Of a stretch of 64,000 nt of DNA, positions 49,934-59,675 are shown one piece after another. The DNA is from CBDESM01 sp965242485 (GTDB lineage: Bacteria; Chloroflexota; Dehalococcoidia; Bin125). Each line of letters starts with the position of its first letter. Position 1 is the first letter of the stretch. The stretch is from contig CBDESM010000002.1 in NCBI GenBank assembly GCA_965242485.1, positions 62,001 through 126,000 of the forward strand, read 5' to 3'. The notes under the pieces were generated by a model. That model was not told the origin of the DNA. It did no database searches and worked only from the letters and a program-made list of their open reading frames with translations. The translations under genes were made by a program, and so were the position numbers.

Positions 49934-51418
49934 CTAGCCTAGCGCATCGGCGGCTGATTTGCCGGCTAGGCGGCCGAAGACGGAGCCGGCCATTAGGCCG
50001 CTGCCGCCGGCGTAGTTGTCGTAGAAGAGGCCGCCTACTAGTTCGCCGGCGGCGTGCAGGCCGGGCATGGGGCGGTCTTCCGTGTCCAGCACTTGCGCTG
50101 TCTTGGGATCGATCCGCAGGCCGCCGAAGGTGAAGGTGATGCCGCAGGTTACGGCGTAGCCCAAGTAGGGCGGGCTGTCGAAGGGGAGCGCCCAGTTGGA
50201 TTTTGGGGGCGTGATCCCGGTGGTACCCACGCCGTCCAGTTTTGATGGATGGTAACGATCGGTTGCATCGGGAGGGCAGGCGTTGTTGTATTCGGCGATG
50301 GTGCGCTCCAAGGCATCCGGGTCAATGCCGAGCGCATCGGCCAGTTCCGGGATCGTGTCGGCGCGGGCTACGGATTCGCGGCCTGTTTTATATTCGTCCC
50401 TGAGCAACCCTGTCGTGCGTTGGTCGAAGAGTTGGAAGGCGGCTCTCTGCGGCTGCTTCAGGATCTCGCGGCCGTATCTTGCGTAGGTGTAGTTGCGCAG
50501 GTCGGCACCTTCGTCGACGAACCGTTCGCCGTCGAGATTCACGATCAGGCCGTATGGGTACGAGTGTTTCTGGTAGAGGTCGGCCACCACGCGGTTGCCC
50601 GTCGCCGGCGCGTTCAGGTCCCATGCTACGGCGTGCGCGCCGGACCAGTGGCCGAACGATTGCGCGCCGGCGGCGAGCGCGGCTTGGATGACGTCGCCGG
50701 TGTTGAATCTGGTGCCGCGCACTTTGGCCAACTCCCAGCCGGGGCCGAGGTAGCGGGTGCGCATCTCGGCATTCGCTTCGAAGCCGCCGGCGGCGAGCAC
50801 GACCGAACGGGCCTCGATCACGCCCGGCCCATCGGCGCCGGCGGTGCGGAGCCGCCAGCCGTCGGCCAGCCGTTCCAGCCCGGTCAGTTTGCAGTCGTAG
50901 CGGACCTCGACGCCGGCCCGCTCCGCCGCGGCGAATTCTTGATCTGACAGCCCCTTGCCCGCGCCGACGGCCTCGACCGTCAGCCCGCCGTAGAACACAA
51001 GCACCCCGTCCACTTCATTCGCCTGCCGTCCCGTCATCAGCGTGAAGCGCACGCCCTGCTCGTGCAGCCAGCGCATCGTCGGCCAAGCCTCCCGCACCAA
51101 GCGCGTCGCCAGCCCGTCGTCGATCAGCCCCTGCGTGACCCGCGCCAAGTCCGAGCGGAAATCCGCCTCGCGGTACGCGCCCACGTCGACCCGCGCTGCC
51201 TCCGCCTCGCTCAAATCGGGCAGGATTTGGCGCAGCTGCTCCAAGCCGTCGTAGGGGAAGCGGAAGCCGCCGCCGGTGAAGTAGGTGTTGCCGCCGCGCT
51301 CGGCCTCCGGCGCCTTTTCGAGCACGACGACCTCCGCGCCGGCCTCGCGGGCGGCCAGAGCCGCGCAGAGCGCCGCGTTGCCCGCCCCGACCACGATCAC
51401 GTCGGTCGCGTCAGTCAC
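49934..51418 (-). CDS. tcuA: FAD-dependent dehydrogenase, TcuA-like (fumarate reductase/succinate dehydrogenase flavoprotein family)
   Basis: 494 residues. The FAD-binding motif is VVGAGNAALCAALAAREAGAEV. The central catalytic region has RYHPSKLDG and GITFTFGGLRID, and the C-terminal FAD loop is YDNYAGGSGLMAGSVFGR. The layout matches tricarballylate dehydrogenase (TcuA), which oxidises tricarballylate to cis-aconitate, but related 3-ketosteroid and fumarate reductase-type enzymes look similar. It starts with GTG and overlaps the upstream MFS transporter gene by 8 nt, so the transporter may import its substrate. Confidence 0.75.
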   Translation of the reverse strand: MTDATDVIVVGAGNAALCAALAAREAGAEVVVLEKAPEAERGGNTYFTGGGFRFPYDGLEQLRQILPDLSEAEAARVDVGAYREADFRSDLARVTQGLIDDGLATRLVREAWPTMRWLHEQGVRFTLMTGRQANEVDGVLVFYGGLTVEAVGAGKGLSDQEFAAAERAGVEVRYDCKLTGLERLADGWRLRTAGADGPGVIEARSVVLAAGGFEANAEMRTRYLGPGWELAKVRGTRFNTGDVIQAALAAGAQSFGHWSGAHAVAWDLNAPATGNRVVADLYQKHSYPYGLIVNLDGERFVDEGADLRNYTYARYGREILKQPQRAAFQLFDQRTTGLLRDEYKTGRESVARADTIPELADALGIDPDALERTIAEYNNACPPDATDRYHPSKLDGVGTTGITPPKSNWALPFDSPPYLGYAVTCGITFTFGGLRIDPKTAQVLDTEDRPMPGLHAAGELVGGLFYDNYAGGSGLMAGSVFGRLAGKSAADALG

Positions 51419-52997
51419 CGATCACCTCCCCTGCCCGCGCGCGGTAGCCGACTTGGTAGCCGGGCTTCTGCGGCGCGCCGTGCGCGATCCAGCGCGGGTC
51501 GATCAGCCGCCCGACCGATTCCGCGACGCGCTGCTGCACCGCGCGGATGCCGCGCTGCCCGCCCAGCAGCGCGAAGACGATGGCCGGCAGGATCACGGCC
51601 GCGGCTCCGAACAGCGCGATCTGGTAGCCGCGCGTGATCGCCCCGCCGGACTCGGCGGCGACGCCCTCGGAGACGGCGAAGGCCGCGGCGGCGCTGCCGT
51701 AGAGCGCGATCCAGACGGCCTGGCCGATCGCGTTGCCCATCGTCCGCGCCGTCGTCTGCGAGGCCGACGCCGTGCCCAAACGGTCTGGCGGCACGGCGGA
51801 CATGATCACCGAGGTGTTGGGCGAGCTGAACAGCGCCGTGCCGATGCCGAGGATCAGCATCCGCCAGGCGAAGCCGCCGACCGGCGTGTCCGCGTCCATC
51901 AGCGCGAGCGAGCCGAGTCCGGCCAGCACCAGCAGCAGGCCGAGCGTCGTCAACGGGCGCGAGCCGAACCGGTCGGAGAGCCAGCCCGACAGGGGCGAGA
52001 CGAGCAGCATCATCAGCGGCATCGGCAGGATCAGCAGCCCGGCCGCCAGCGTGGAGAGCCCGCGCGCGTCGACGAGGTAGAACGGGCCGAGCGTGATCGC
52101 GGCCGTCATGCCCATGAACTGCAGGACGGCTGCCGAGATGCCCAAAGAGAAGCCGCGCCCCTTGAACAGGCCCAGATCGACGACCGGGCTCGCCGCCCGG
52201 CGCTCGACGGCGATGAAGACCACAAGCGAGACGGCGGCGACCGCGAACGCGATGACGATCTCGGTGCTCGCCCAGCCCCATTCGCGCCCGCGGTTGATCC
52301 CGAAGGTGAACGCGCCCAGCACGAAGAAGAGGAACAGCGCGCCGGGCACGTCGATCCCCTTCGGGCGCCGCTCCGCCGCGACGTCGCGCAGCAGCAGCCA
52401 GGCGGCGGCCGCGCCGATCAGGCCCAGCGGCGCGCGCGTCCAGAAGATCGCCCGCCAGTCGAGCAGATCGACCAGCACGCCGCCCAGCACCGGCCCGCAG
52501 GCGAAGCCGGCCCCGACCGTCGAGACCATGATCCCCAGCCCGGTGCCGCGCTGCGACTCCGGGAACGAGGCGGTCACGATCGCGGCGCCGTTGGCCATCG
52601 TCATCGACGACCCGATCGCCTGCACCACGCGCGACGCGACCAGTTCTTCCAAGTCGCCGGCGAACGCGCTCAGCAGCGTCGCGCCCGTGAAGATCACGAA
52701 GCCGACGACGTAGAGCATCTTGCGCCCGTAGAGGTCGCCGAGCCGGCCCATCGTGAGCGACAGCCCCGTGCTCACGACGATGAACGCGAGCGGCACCCAG
52801 ATCACGTCCTGAATCGGGCGCCCGAACTCGTCCGAGAGCTTGGGCAGCGCGACGTTGATGATGGAGTTGTCGAGCACGCCGAGGAAGATGCCGAGGCAGA
52901 CGATGCCGAGCGCGACCCACTGGTAGGGAATGCCCGCGACCGGCGGCGCGGTCACCAGCGCCTCGCCCCCCGCGCCGCCCGGTCCTCGCTGGCTCAC
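51411..52997 (-). CDS. MFS transporter, DHA2 (EmrB/QacA) family, 14 TM
   Basis: 528 residues with about fourteen hydrophobic segments. The N-terminal TM1 motif is LGVLDNSIINVALP (LDxTxVNVALP type), motif A is GRLGDLYGRKMLY, and a second loop motif GWLSDRFGSRP lies mid-protein. Motif C-like GAGFACGPVLGGVL marks antiporters. Usually drug or toxic-compound exporters; the overlap with a TcuA-like gene hints at carboxylate transport instead. The GTG at 52997 lies within a GGAG-containing stretch; GTG 52955 may be the real start. Confidence 0.82.
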   Translation of the reverse strand: MSQRGPGGAGGEALVTAPPVAGIPYQWVALGIVCLGIFLGVLDNSIINVALPKLSDEFGRPIQDVIWVPLAFIVVSTGLSLTMGRLGDLYGRKMLYVVGFVIFTGATLLSAFAGDLEELVASRVVQAIGSSMTMANGAAIVTASFPESQRGTGLGIMVSTVGAGFACGPVLGGVLVDLLDWRAIFWTRAPLGLIGAAAAWLLLRDVAAERRPKGIDVPGALFLFFVLGAFTFGINRGREWGWASTEIVIAFAVAAVSLVVFIAVERRAASPVVDLGLFKGRGFSLGISAAVLQFMGMTAAITLGPFYLVDARGLSTLAAGLLILPMPLMMLLVSPLSGWLSDRFGSRPLTTLGLLLVLAGLGSLALMDADTPVGGFAWRMLILGIGTALFSSPNTSVIMSAVPPDRLGTASASQTTARTMGNAIGQAVWIALYGSAAAAFAVSEGVAAESGGAITRGYQIALFGAAAVILPAIVFALLGGQRGIRAVQQRVAESVGRLIDPRWIAHGAPQKPGYQVGYRARAGEVIGD

Positions 52998-53038
52998 CTC
53001 CGTATCCTACGCCCGCCCGAAGCAGCGCTCCGCCCGCG

Positions 53039-53044
53039 TACGAT
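53039..53044 (+). promoter_or_regulatory. Candidate -10 hexamer TACGAT
   Basis: 18 nt before the ATG at 53063. The third Uma2 gene (56231) has the same hexamer at exactly the same distance and a very similar leader, so the promoter was probably duplicated with the gene. Confidence 0.4.
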
Positions 53045-53062
53045 GGAGATGAGGAGCGGGAC

Positions 53063-53782
53063 ATGGCCGAAGCCGTCGCGACTGCGCCCAGCGCCGAAGC
53101 GGAACGCCCAGCGCCCGATCCGCCGGCCGCGGCCCACGAGCGGCGAAGCGGCGGGGCCGCCGGCGAGCCCGCCGAGATCGTCCTGCCGTTCCCGTCGGAT
53201 TATCCGCTCACCGACGATCTGCTCGAAAAACTCGGCGACCTCTCGCCGCAGCATCTGATCGAACGCGGCCCGCGAGGGGAGCTGATCATCACACCCGTTG
53301 CACGCAGCGGCTCAGGCCGCACCACCGGCCGGCTCGCGCAGCAGTCTTGGACTTGGCTCGATGCAGTGGGCGACGGCGGCGAATTCGACGACGCGGAAGC
53401 CGGCATCATCGTCGACGGCAATTCGGAAGTCCGCCAAGCGGACTTCAGCTACTTCAGCGCGGAGCAAGTGGCGCGCATGCCGAAGGAGGGCATCGAGGCC
53501 GGCTTCGCCGACGAAGTCCCCGCTTGGGCCGTCGAAGTGCGGTCGAAATCCCAGTCCGTCCAGCACCAAGTCGACCGTTGCCTGAAATGGGTCGCCGACG
53601 GAGCCGAAGTCGCCTGGATGATCGACCCGTTCAACAAAACCGTCCACGTCATCCGCGCCGATCCGTCCAGCGCCGAGCGCACCGAGATCGTCGTCGCCAT
53701 GCATGAACGCCCGGTCGAGATCGAAGTCGGCCCCGAATTGCCCGGCCTGGTGATCGACTTCACCCCGATCTGGCGCGACTAA
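53063..53782 (+). CDS. Uma2-family endonuclease (DUF820), copy 1
   Basis: 239 residues. A proline/alanine-rich N-terminus is followed by PFPSDYPLTDDLLEKLGDLS. The restriction-like nuclease core shows QADFSYFS (Asp), WAVEVRSKSQS (Glu), a lysine in DRCLKWVADG and WMIDPFNKTVHV. The family is a PD-(D/E)XK group that is often expanded and of unknown function. GAGGAGCGGG precedes the ATG. It is followed after 2 nt by a second copy; 151 nt of the two genes are almost identical. Confidence 0.78.
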   Translation: MAEAVATAPSAEAERPAPDPPAAAHERRSGGAAGEPAEIVLPFPSDYPLTDDLLEKLGDLSPQHLIERGPRGELIITPVARSGSGRTTGRLAQQSWTWLDAVGDGGEFDDAEAGIIVDGNSEVRQADFSYFSAEQVARMPKEGIEAGFADEVPAWAVEVRSKSQSVQHQVDRCLKWVADGAEVAWMIDPFNKTVHVIRADPSSAERTEIVVAMHERPVEIEVGPELPGLVIDFTPIWRD

Positions 53783-54016
53783 CCATGCCGACCGCGGAAG
53801 GAAAGCGCGCAAGACGGTCGGATATCCACCCGGCAAGGAACGGAGACGGACCCGCTGGCGCGCCGGCCGAGATCGTCCTGCCGTTCCCGTCGGATTATCC
53901 GCTCACCGACGATTTGCTCGAAAAACTCGGCGACCTCTCGCCGCAACACCTGATCGAACGCGGCCCGCGAGGGGAGCTGATCATCGCACCCGTTGCACGC
54001 AGCGGCTCAGGCCGCA
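53171..54016 (+). repeat. 151-bp direct repeat between tandem Uma2 genes
   Basis: 53171-53321 and 53866-54016 differ at only four positions, although the genes on either side of this patch are much more diverged. The period is 695 bp. This pattern suggests recent gene conversion or partial duplication. Confidence 0.75.
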
Positions 54017-54477
54017 TCACGATCGAGCTCGGCAGGCAGACGGGGAATTGGCAGGTCGCAACCGGCGACGAAGGCGAGGCGGACGATTCGAGCCCGGGGT
54101 TCGCGTTCAACGGCGACGAGGAAGTCCGCGCGGCCGACTTCAGCTACTTCACGGCTGAACAGGTACAGCGGATGCCCGACGAAGGGATCGAGGCCGGATA
54201 CCCGCATGAGGCCCCGACGTTCGTCGTCGAGATCAGGTCGAAGTCGCAGTCAGCGCCGGACCAGATCGATCGCTGTCGCATGTGGATCGAACGCGGTACC
54301 GCCGTCGCTTGGATGCTCGATCCATTTGAGGAGCGCGTGCATGTCCTGCGCGCCGATCCGTCCGCGGCTGAGCGCGCCGCTGCCGTCGTCGCGGTGCATG
54401 ATCGGCCCGATGCGATTGAGGTGGGCCCCGAAATGCCGGGGCTGACGGTTGCGTTCGAGCGGATCTGGAAGCGCTAA
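53785..54477 (+). CDS. Uma2-family endonuclease (DUF820), copy 2
   Basis: 230 residues. Same architecture as copy 1: PFPSDYPLTDDLLEKLGDLS, RAADFSYFTAEQV, FVVEIRSKSQS, CRMWIERG and WMLDPFEERVHV. The N-terminal ~25 residues differ from copy 1. The active-site acids and the ExxS motif are kept, so it looks functional. It starts two bases after copy 1 and ends tail to tail with the HAD phosphatase gene (4 nt overlap). Confidence 0.78.
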   Translation: MPTAEGKRARRSDIHPARNGDGPAGAPAEIVLPFPSDYPLTDDLLEKLGDLSPQHLIERGPRGELIIAPVARSGSGRITIELGRQTGNWQVATGDEGEADDSSPGFAFNGDEEVRAADFSYFTAEQVQRMPDEGIEAGYPHEAPTFVVEIRSKSQSAPDQIDRCRMWIERGTAVAWMLDPFEERVHVLRADPSAAERAAAVVAVHDRPDAIEVGPEMPGLTVAFERIWKR

Positions 54478-55148
54478 GCGCCGTCGAGCAGCGCGGCGAG
54501 CGCGGATGCAGTGTCCGAGAGATCGTCGAGCAGCCAGTCGGCCGTGGTCAGTTCGGACGGGTCGGCGTAGCCGGTCTTCACTGCCATCACCAGAGCGCCG
54601 ATCGCCCTTGCGGCGCTAATGTCGTGCGGCGTATCGCCGATCACGATCACGTCGGCCCGCCCGGTACCGGACAGCCTTTCAACGCCGGCCGCGAGCAGTT
54701 CCGCCCGATCCGCGGCGTCGTCGCCGAAGCCGCCGTCGGCGAAGTACTGCCAGATGCCGACCTTGGACAGCTTGGCTTCGGCAGCCAAACGGAAGTTGCC
54801 CGTGCCCAAGCCCAAGACGGCGCTGCCGCGCTCCGCCAGCGCCGCGAGCAGCGTCTCGACGCCGGGTAGCAGGAACGCGCCGCCGCGCTCCAGTTCCTCG
54901 CCGAGCCGCTCGACGTAGGCGCTTTTAAATTCTTCCAGCGCCGCGCCGCCCGCGCTGCGGCCTTTCGCTTCGAGGCCGGCCGCCACGATCCACGAGTCGC
55001 TGCGCCCGGCGATGGGGATGCCGTCCAGCGCCCCGTCCAAGCCGAGCGTCTCCGCGAACGTCCGCTTGAGCGCGCGCGAACCCGCGCCCTGCGTGTCGGT
55101 CAGCGTGCCGTCCACGTCGAACAGCAGAATGCGCTCGCGGGCGGCCAC
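54474..55148 (-). CDS. HAD-family hydrolase (phosphoglycolate phosphatase-like)
   Basis: 224 residues. Motif I is LLFDVDGTLTD; motif II is VLGLGTGNF; the conserved Lys is in the KLSKVGIW region; motif III is VIGDTPHDISAA. A helical cap lies between motifs I and II (subclass I). Likely a phosphatase of a small phosphorylated metabolite. The start at GTG 55148 lies two bases after the stop of the upstream gene; the frame is open to 55181, but that would overlap. Confidence 0.83.
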   Translation of the reverse strand: MAARERILLFDVDGTLTDTQGAGSRALKRTFAETLGLDGALDGIPIAGRSDSWIVAAGLEAKGRSAGGAALEEFKSAYVERLGEELERGGAFLLPGVETLLAALAERGSAVLGLGTGNFRLAAEAKLSKVGIWQYFADGGFGDDAADRAELLAAGVERLSGTGRADVIVIGDTPHDISAARAIGALVMAVKTGYADPSELTTADWLLDDLSDTASALAALLDGA

Positions 55149-55150
55149 GG

Positions 55151-55750
55151 CTAGTCGTCGCCCAGCGCGAAGTCGACCCAAGCCCCATGCAGCCGCAGGT
55201 TCAGCCCGCCGGCGCTGTTGGGCAGCTGGAACACGACGACCAAGTTCATCGCCAGTCCGGGCTGCAGCGTCGTCGGCGGCGCAACCGCCCCCGCCACCAC
55301 CTCTGCGGCGCTCAGCGACAGTTCCGCATCGGCTGCGAAGCTGCGCCCGTCCGACGAGACGATCTGGATCATCTCCGGGCCCAGCAGCAGCGGCGATCCG
55401 CCGCGGTTCACGGCGCGCAACCGGACCACGCCGAACCGCTCAACGGCGACGCCGCCCGGCACCTGGGTCGGATAGTTCACGTCATCCACCGCGAAGTCGA
55501 TCGGGCCGACGCGCCCGGACTCGCCAAGCACGACCGGGACGCCGCCCCGAGAATCGCCTTGCGAGCCGGGACCGACTGGCTCCACGGGCTCCGCCTGCTC
55601 TGCGGCCGCCTGCTCGCCGCCGTCGTCTCCGCCGCCGCTGAACTGACCGGTGAAGAAGAGGTACAGCGCGACCGCGATCACGACGACGACGACCAGCACG
55701 GCGTACCGCTGCAGCGGCGACATCCGCTTGACGAGTTCGAGCGCAAGCAT
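55151..55750 (-). CDS. Membrane-anchored DUF4352-like protein
   Basis: 199 residues. One transmembrane segment near the N-terminus (YAVLVVVVVIAVALYLFF), then a Gly/Glu/Pro-rich linker, then a beta-rich domain containing VRLRAVNRGGSPLLLGPEMI and ends with LVVVFQLPNSAGGLNLRLHG. This is the pattern of DUF4352 immunoprotective-type domains in actinobacterial and Firmicute surface proteins. Probably exposed outside. No function can be assigned. It is tightly linked to the HAD gene downstream. Confidence 0.6.
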   Translation of the reverse strand: MLALELVKRMSPLQRYAVLVVVVVIAVALYLFFTGQFSGGGDDGGEQAAAEQAEPVEPVGPGSQGDSRGGVPVVLGESGRVGPIDFAVDDVNYPTQVPGGVAVERFGVVRLRAVNRGGSPLLLGPEMIQIVSSDGRSFAADAELSLSAAEVVAGAVAPPTTLQPGLAMNLVVVFQLPNSAGGLNLRLHGAWVDFALGDD

Positions 55751-55804
55751 CGTCAGTAACCGGCGGCGCGGTCGCCGAAGGCCGTCCGGCGCGGGCTGGC
55801 GGCG

Positions 55805-56143
55805 CTACTCGGTGGGCAGGTCGGCCGCGATCCAGGCCTCGGTGCCGCCTTCGACGTTGTAGAGATCGGTGAAGCCCAGCGCCGCGGCGAATTCGCAGGC
55901 GACCGCGCTGCGCTGCCCCTTGGCGCAGATGAACATCAGCGGCTGATCCTTGCCGCCCGCGATCTCCTCGAGCTTTTCGGCCTGCGTCATCACCGACATG
56001 TGCGGCATCAGCGGCGCGCCCGCCACGTGCCCGTCCTGGTACTCGTCCAGCTCGCGGGTATCGACGATCGGCACCCCCGCCTGCCGCTTCGCCTCCGCAT
56101 CCTGCACCGAAATCCGCTCGAACGGCTCGCCCTGCTCGGCCAT
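55805..56143 (-). CDS. Rhodanese-like sulfurtransferase
   Basis: 112 residues, single rhodanese domain. The sequence PIVDTRELDEYQDGHVAGA is typical, and the active-site loop is FICAKGQRSA with the catalytic Cys at 73. Such proteins carry persulfide sulfur. ATG 56143 is preferred over ATG 56155 because GGAGGG lies just before it. Single-domain rhodaneses like this often deliver sulfur to cofactor synthesis or handle cyanide. Confidence 0.88.
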   Translation of the reverse strand: MAEQGEPFERISVQDAEAKRQAGVPIVDTRELDEYQDGHVAGAPLMPHMSVMTQAEKLEEIAGGKDQPLMFICAKGQRSAVACEFAAALGFTDLYNVEGGTEAWIAADLPTE

Positions 56144-56206
56144 CGCGCCCTCCATTCCCTAGCCCCCTCAGGCTACCACCGCCGCGGCCTGCCGTTGGCG
56201 AACCGG

Positions 56207-56212
56207 TACGAT
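56207..56212 (+). promoter_or_regulatory. Candidate -10 hexamer TACGAT
   Basis: 18 nt before ATG 56231, the same hexamer and distance as before 53063. Confidence 0.4.
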
Positions 56213-56230
56213 GCGGACGAGGAGCGGGCG

Positions 56231-56920
56231 ATGGCGCTGGTGCCGACGAGGGAACGAACCAAGCTCACCGGCCTCGCGGAGGCGATCGCTGCGGCGGGGC
56301 CGGGCCGCGAAGTCGTCTGGCAGCCGCCGAACGGACTGCTGACGGACGACGAACTCCGCGAAGTGCTCGAAGACTGCGGCAGCGTCGAGGTCGAACGGGG
56401 AAGCCGAGGGGAGCTCATCATCACTGGCGGACCAATGGATGCCGGCTCGGCGATCGGCGTCGAGTTGGGACGGCAATTCGGCAACTGGAGAGTCGGCGGC
56501 GGCAGAGGGCTGCTGGTCGAATCGAGCCAGCACGTGCGCACCGGCCGAGGCGAAGAGACCAACGCCCCCGACCTCGCCTGGTGGTCGCCCGAGCGCGCGG
56601 CGCTGATTCCCCCGCGGTCCGAGCGTCAAGGCTATCCGCGCGTCCTGCCCACCTTTGTGATCGAGGTGCTTTCACATGGCCAGAGCCGCGCGGCCCAGCA
56701 GCGCAAAATGGAGAATTGGATTACGCGCGGCGTGATCGTCGGCTGGCTGCTCGACGTGCATGGCGAAACGCTGACGGTCTTCCGCCGCAAAGCCGGAACG
56801 GGCGATCCGCCCGAGGTTGAGATGATGGTGCATCGGAGGCCCGACACGATGCGCGTGGGCGATGAGATGCCCGGCTGCGAGATCGATCTGCGCGAGATCT
56901 GGACTTGGAAAGACCTTTGA
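56231..56920 (+). CDS. Uma2-family endonuclease (DUF820), copy 3
   Basis: 229 residues. A distant paralog of the tandem pair at 53-54 kb. Nuclease residues are in NAPDLAWWSPE (Asp), TFVIEVLSHGQS (Glu) and QRKMENWITRG (Lys); GWLLDVHGETLTVF follows. The N-terminal PNGLLTDDELREVLEDCG corresponds to the PLTDDLLEKLGDL region of copies 1 and 2. GAGGAGCGGG precedes the ATG. Confidence 0.78.
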   Translation: MALVPTRERTKLTGLAEAIAAAGPGREVVWQPPNGLLTDDELREVLEDCGSVEVERGSRGELIITGGPMDAGSAIGVELGRQFGNWRVGGGRGLLVESSQHVRTGRGEETNAPDLAWWSPERAALIPPRSERQGYPRVLPTFVIEVLSHGQSRAAQQRKMENWITRGVIVGWLLDVHGETLTVFRRKAGTGDPPEVEMMVHRRPDTMRVGDEMPGCEIDLREIWTWKDL

Positions 56921-56977
56921 TCCATATATGGCGGCGCGGCGGCTAGGATTCGCCGAGGCGCAGGTGCGCGAGGGGAG

Positions 56978-58951
<1,974 letters not shown>

Positions 58952-58977
58952 GGGCGAGTGCGGAACGGGACGAATCT

Positions 58978-59496
58978 ATGGCGTACCGCAGATGGCCCGG
59001 CGATGATCGCGGAAGCGGAGGCGGCTGGGACGCTTCCGAGTGGGCCTTCCACAACGCACTCGAGGCGCTGAGAAAGCAGCACCACCGCGCCGCCGAGATC
59101 AACCGCCGCACCTCCCGCCGCGTGCTCCGGCCGATCCTGCTGATCGCCGTGGCGATGCTGGCGATCAGCCTCAGCGGCATCGACGTTCCGGAGACAGCCC
59201 TCACTTGCTTGCTCGTCGTCATCTTCGTTTCATCGCTGTCCGCAACCTGCGTTCTACCCGGCCTCGTCCTGGAGGCCCGCCTCAAGGACGTCGACCTGAC
59301 CGAGGTTTTCCGCACCGATCCCGCCACCGGGTTGTCGGCAGTAATCCGGCGCCTGACCGAAGAAGCAGAAGCGTTCCAAGAACCGAATGAGCGCACCATC
59401 AGGCAGATCCGCATTTTGAGCATCGCTACCGTCACCGGCACCGTGGTCTCGATCTCGCTCTTCCTGGTCGGCATCATCCTGCTGATCGTGCTGTAG
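58978..59496 (+). CDS. Hypothetical membrane protein
   Basis: 172 residues. A hydrophilic, glycine/arginine-rich N-terminus (~45 residues) precedes two adjacent transmembrane segments (LRPILLIAVAMLAISLSG and LTCLLVVIFVSSLS); a third is at the C-terminus (VTGTVVSISLFLVGIILLIV). Between them lies a charged loop with RLTEEAEAFQEPNERTIRQI. No family recognised. It starts 26 nt after acs and may be co-transcribed. Confidence 0.55.
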   Translation: MAYRRWPGDDRGSGGGWDASEWAFHNALEALRKQHHRAAEINRRTSRRVLRPILLIAVAMLAISLSGIDVPETALTCLLVVIFVSSLSATCVLPGLVLEARLKDVDLTEVFRTDPATGLSAVIRRLTEEAEAFQEPNERTIRQIRILSIATVTGTVVSISLFLVGIILLIVL

Positions 59497-59675
59497 ACGC
59501 GCCGTCCGCTGGCATACCGAACGCGGCCTCCCGGTCGGGCACGTGCTGATGGGCGACTTGGGTCTTTGCCTGCCCCTCCTCCGAGCGCCGCGCCCGAGCG
59601 GTGCGGACGCGCGGGGGCGACCGCCGTTACGCGCCCCGGCGCGCGCTGCAGGGCTGGGGGTGGGCGGGCGGGGTG

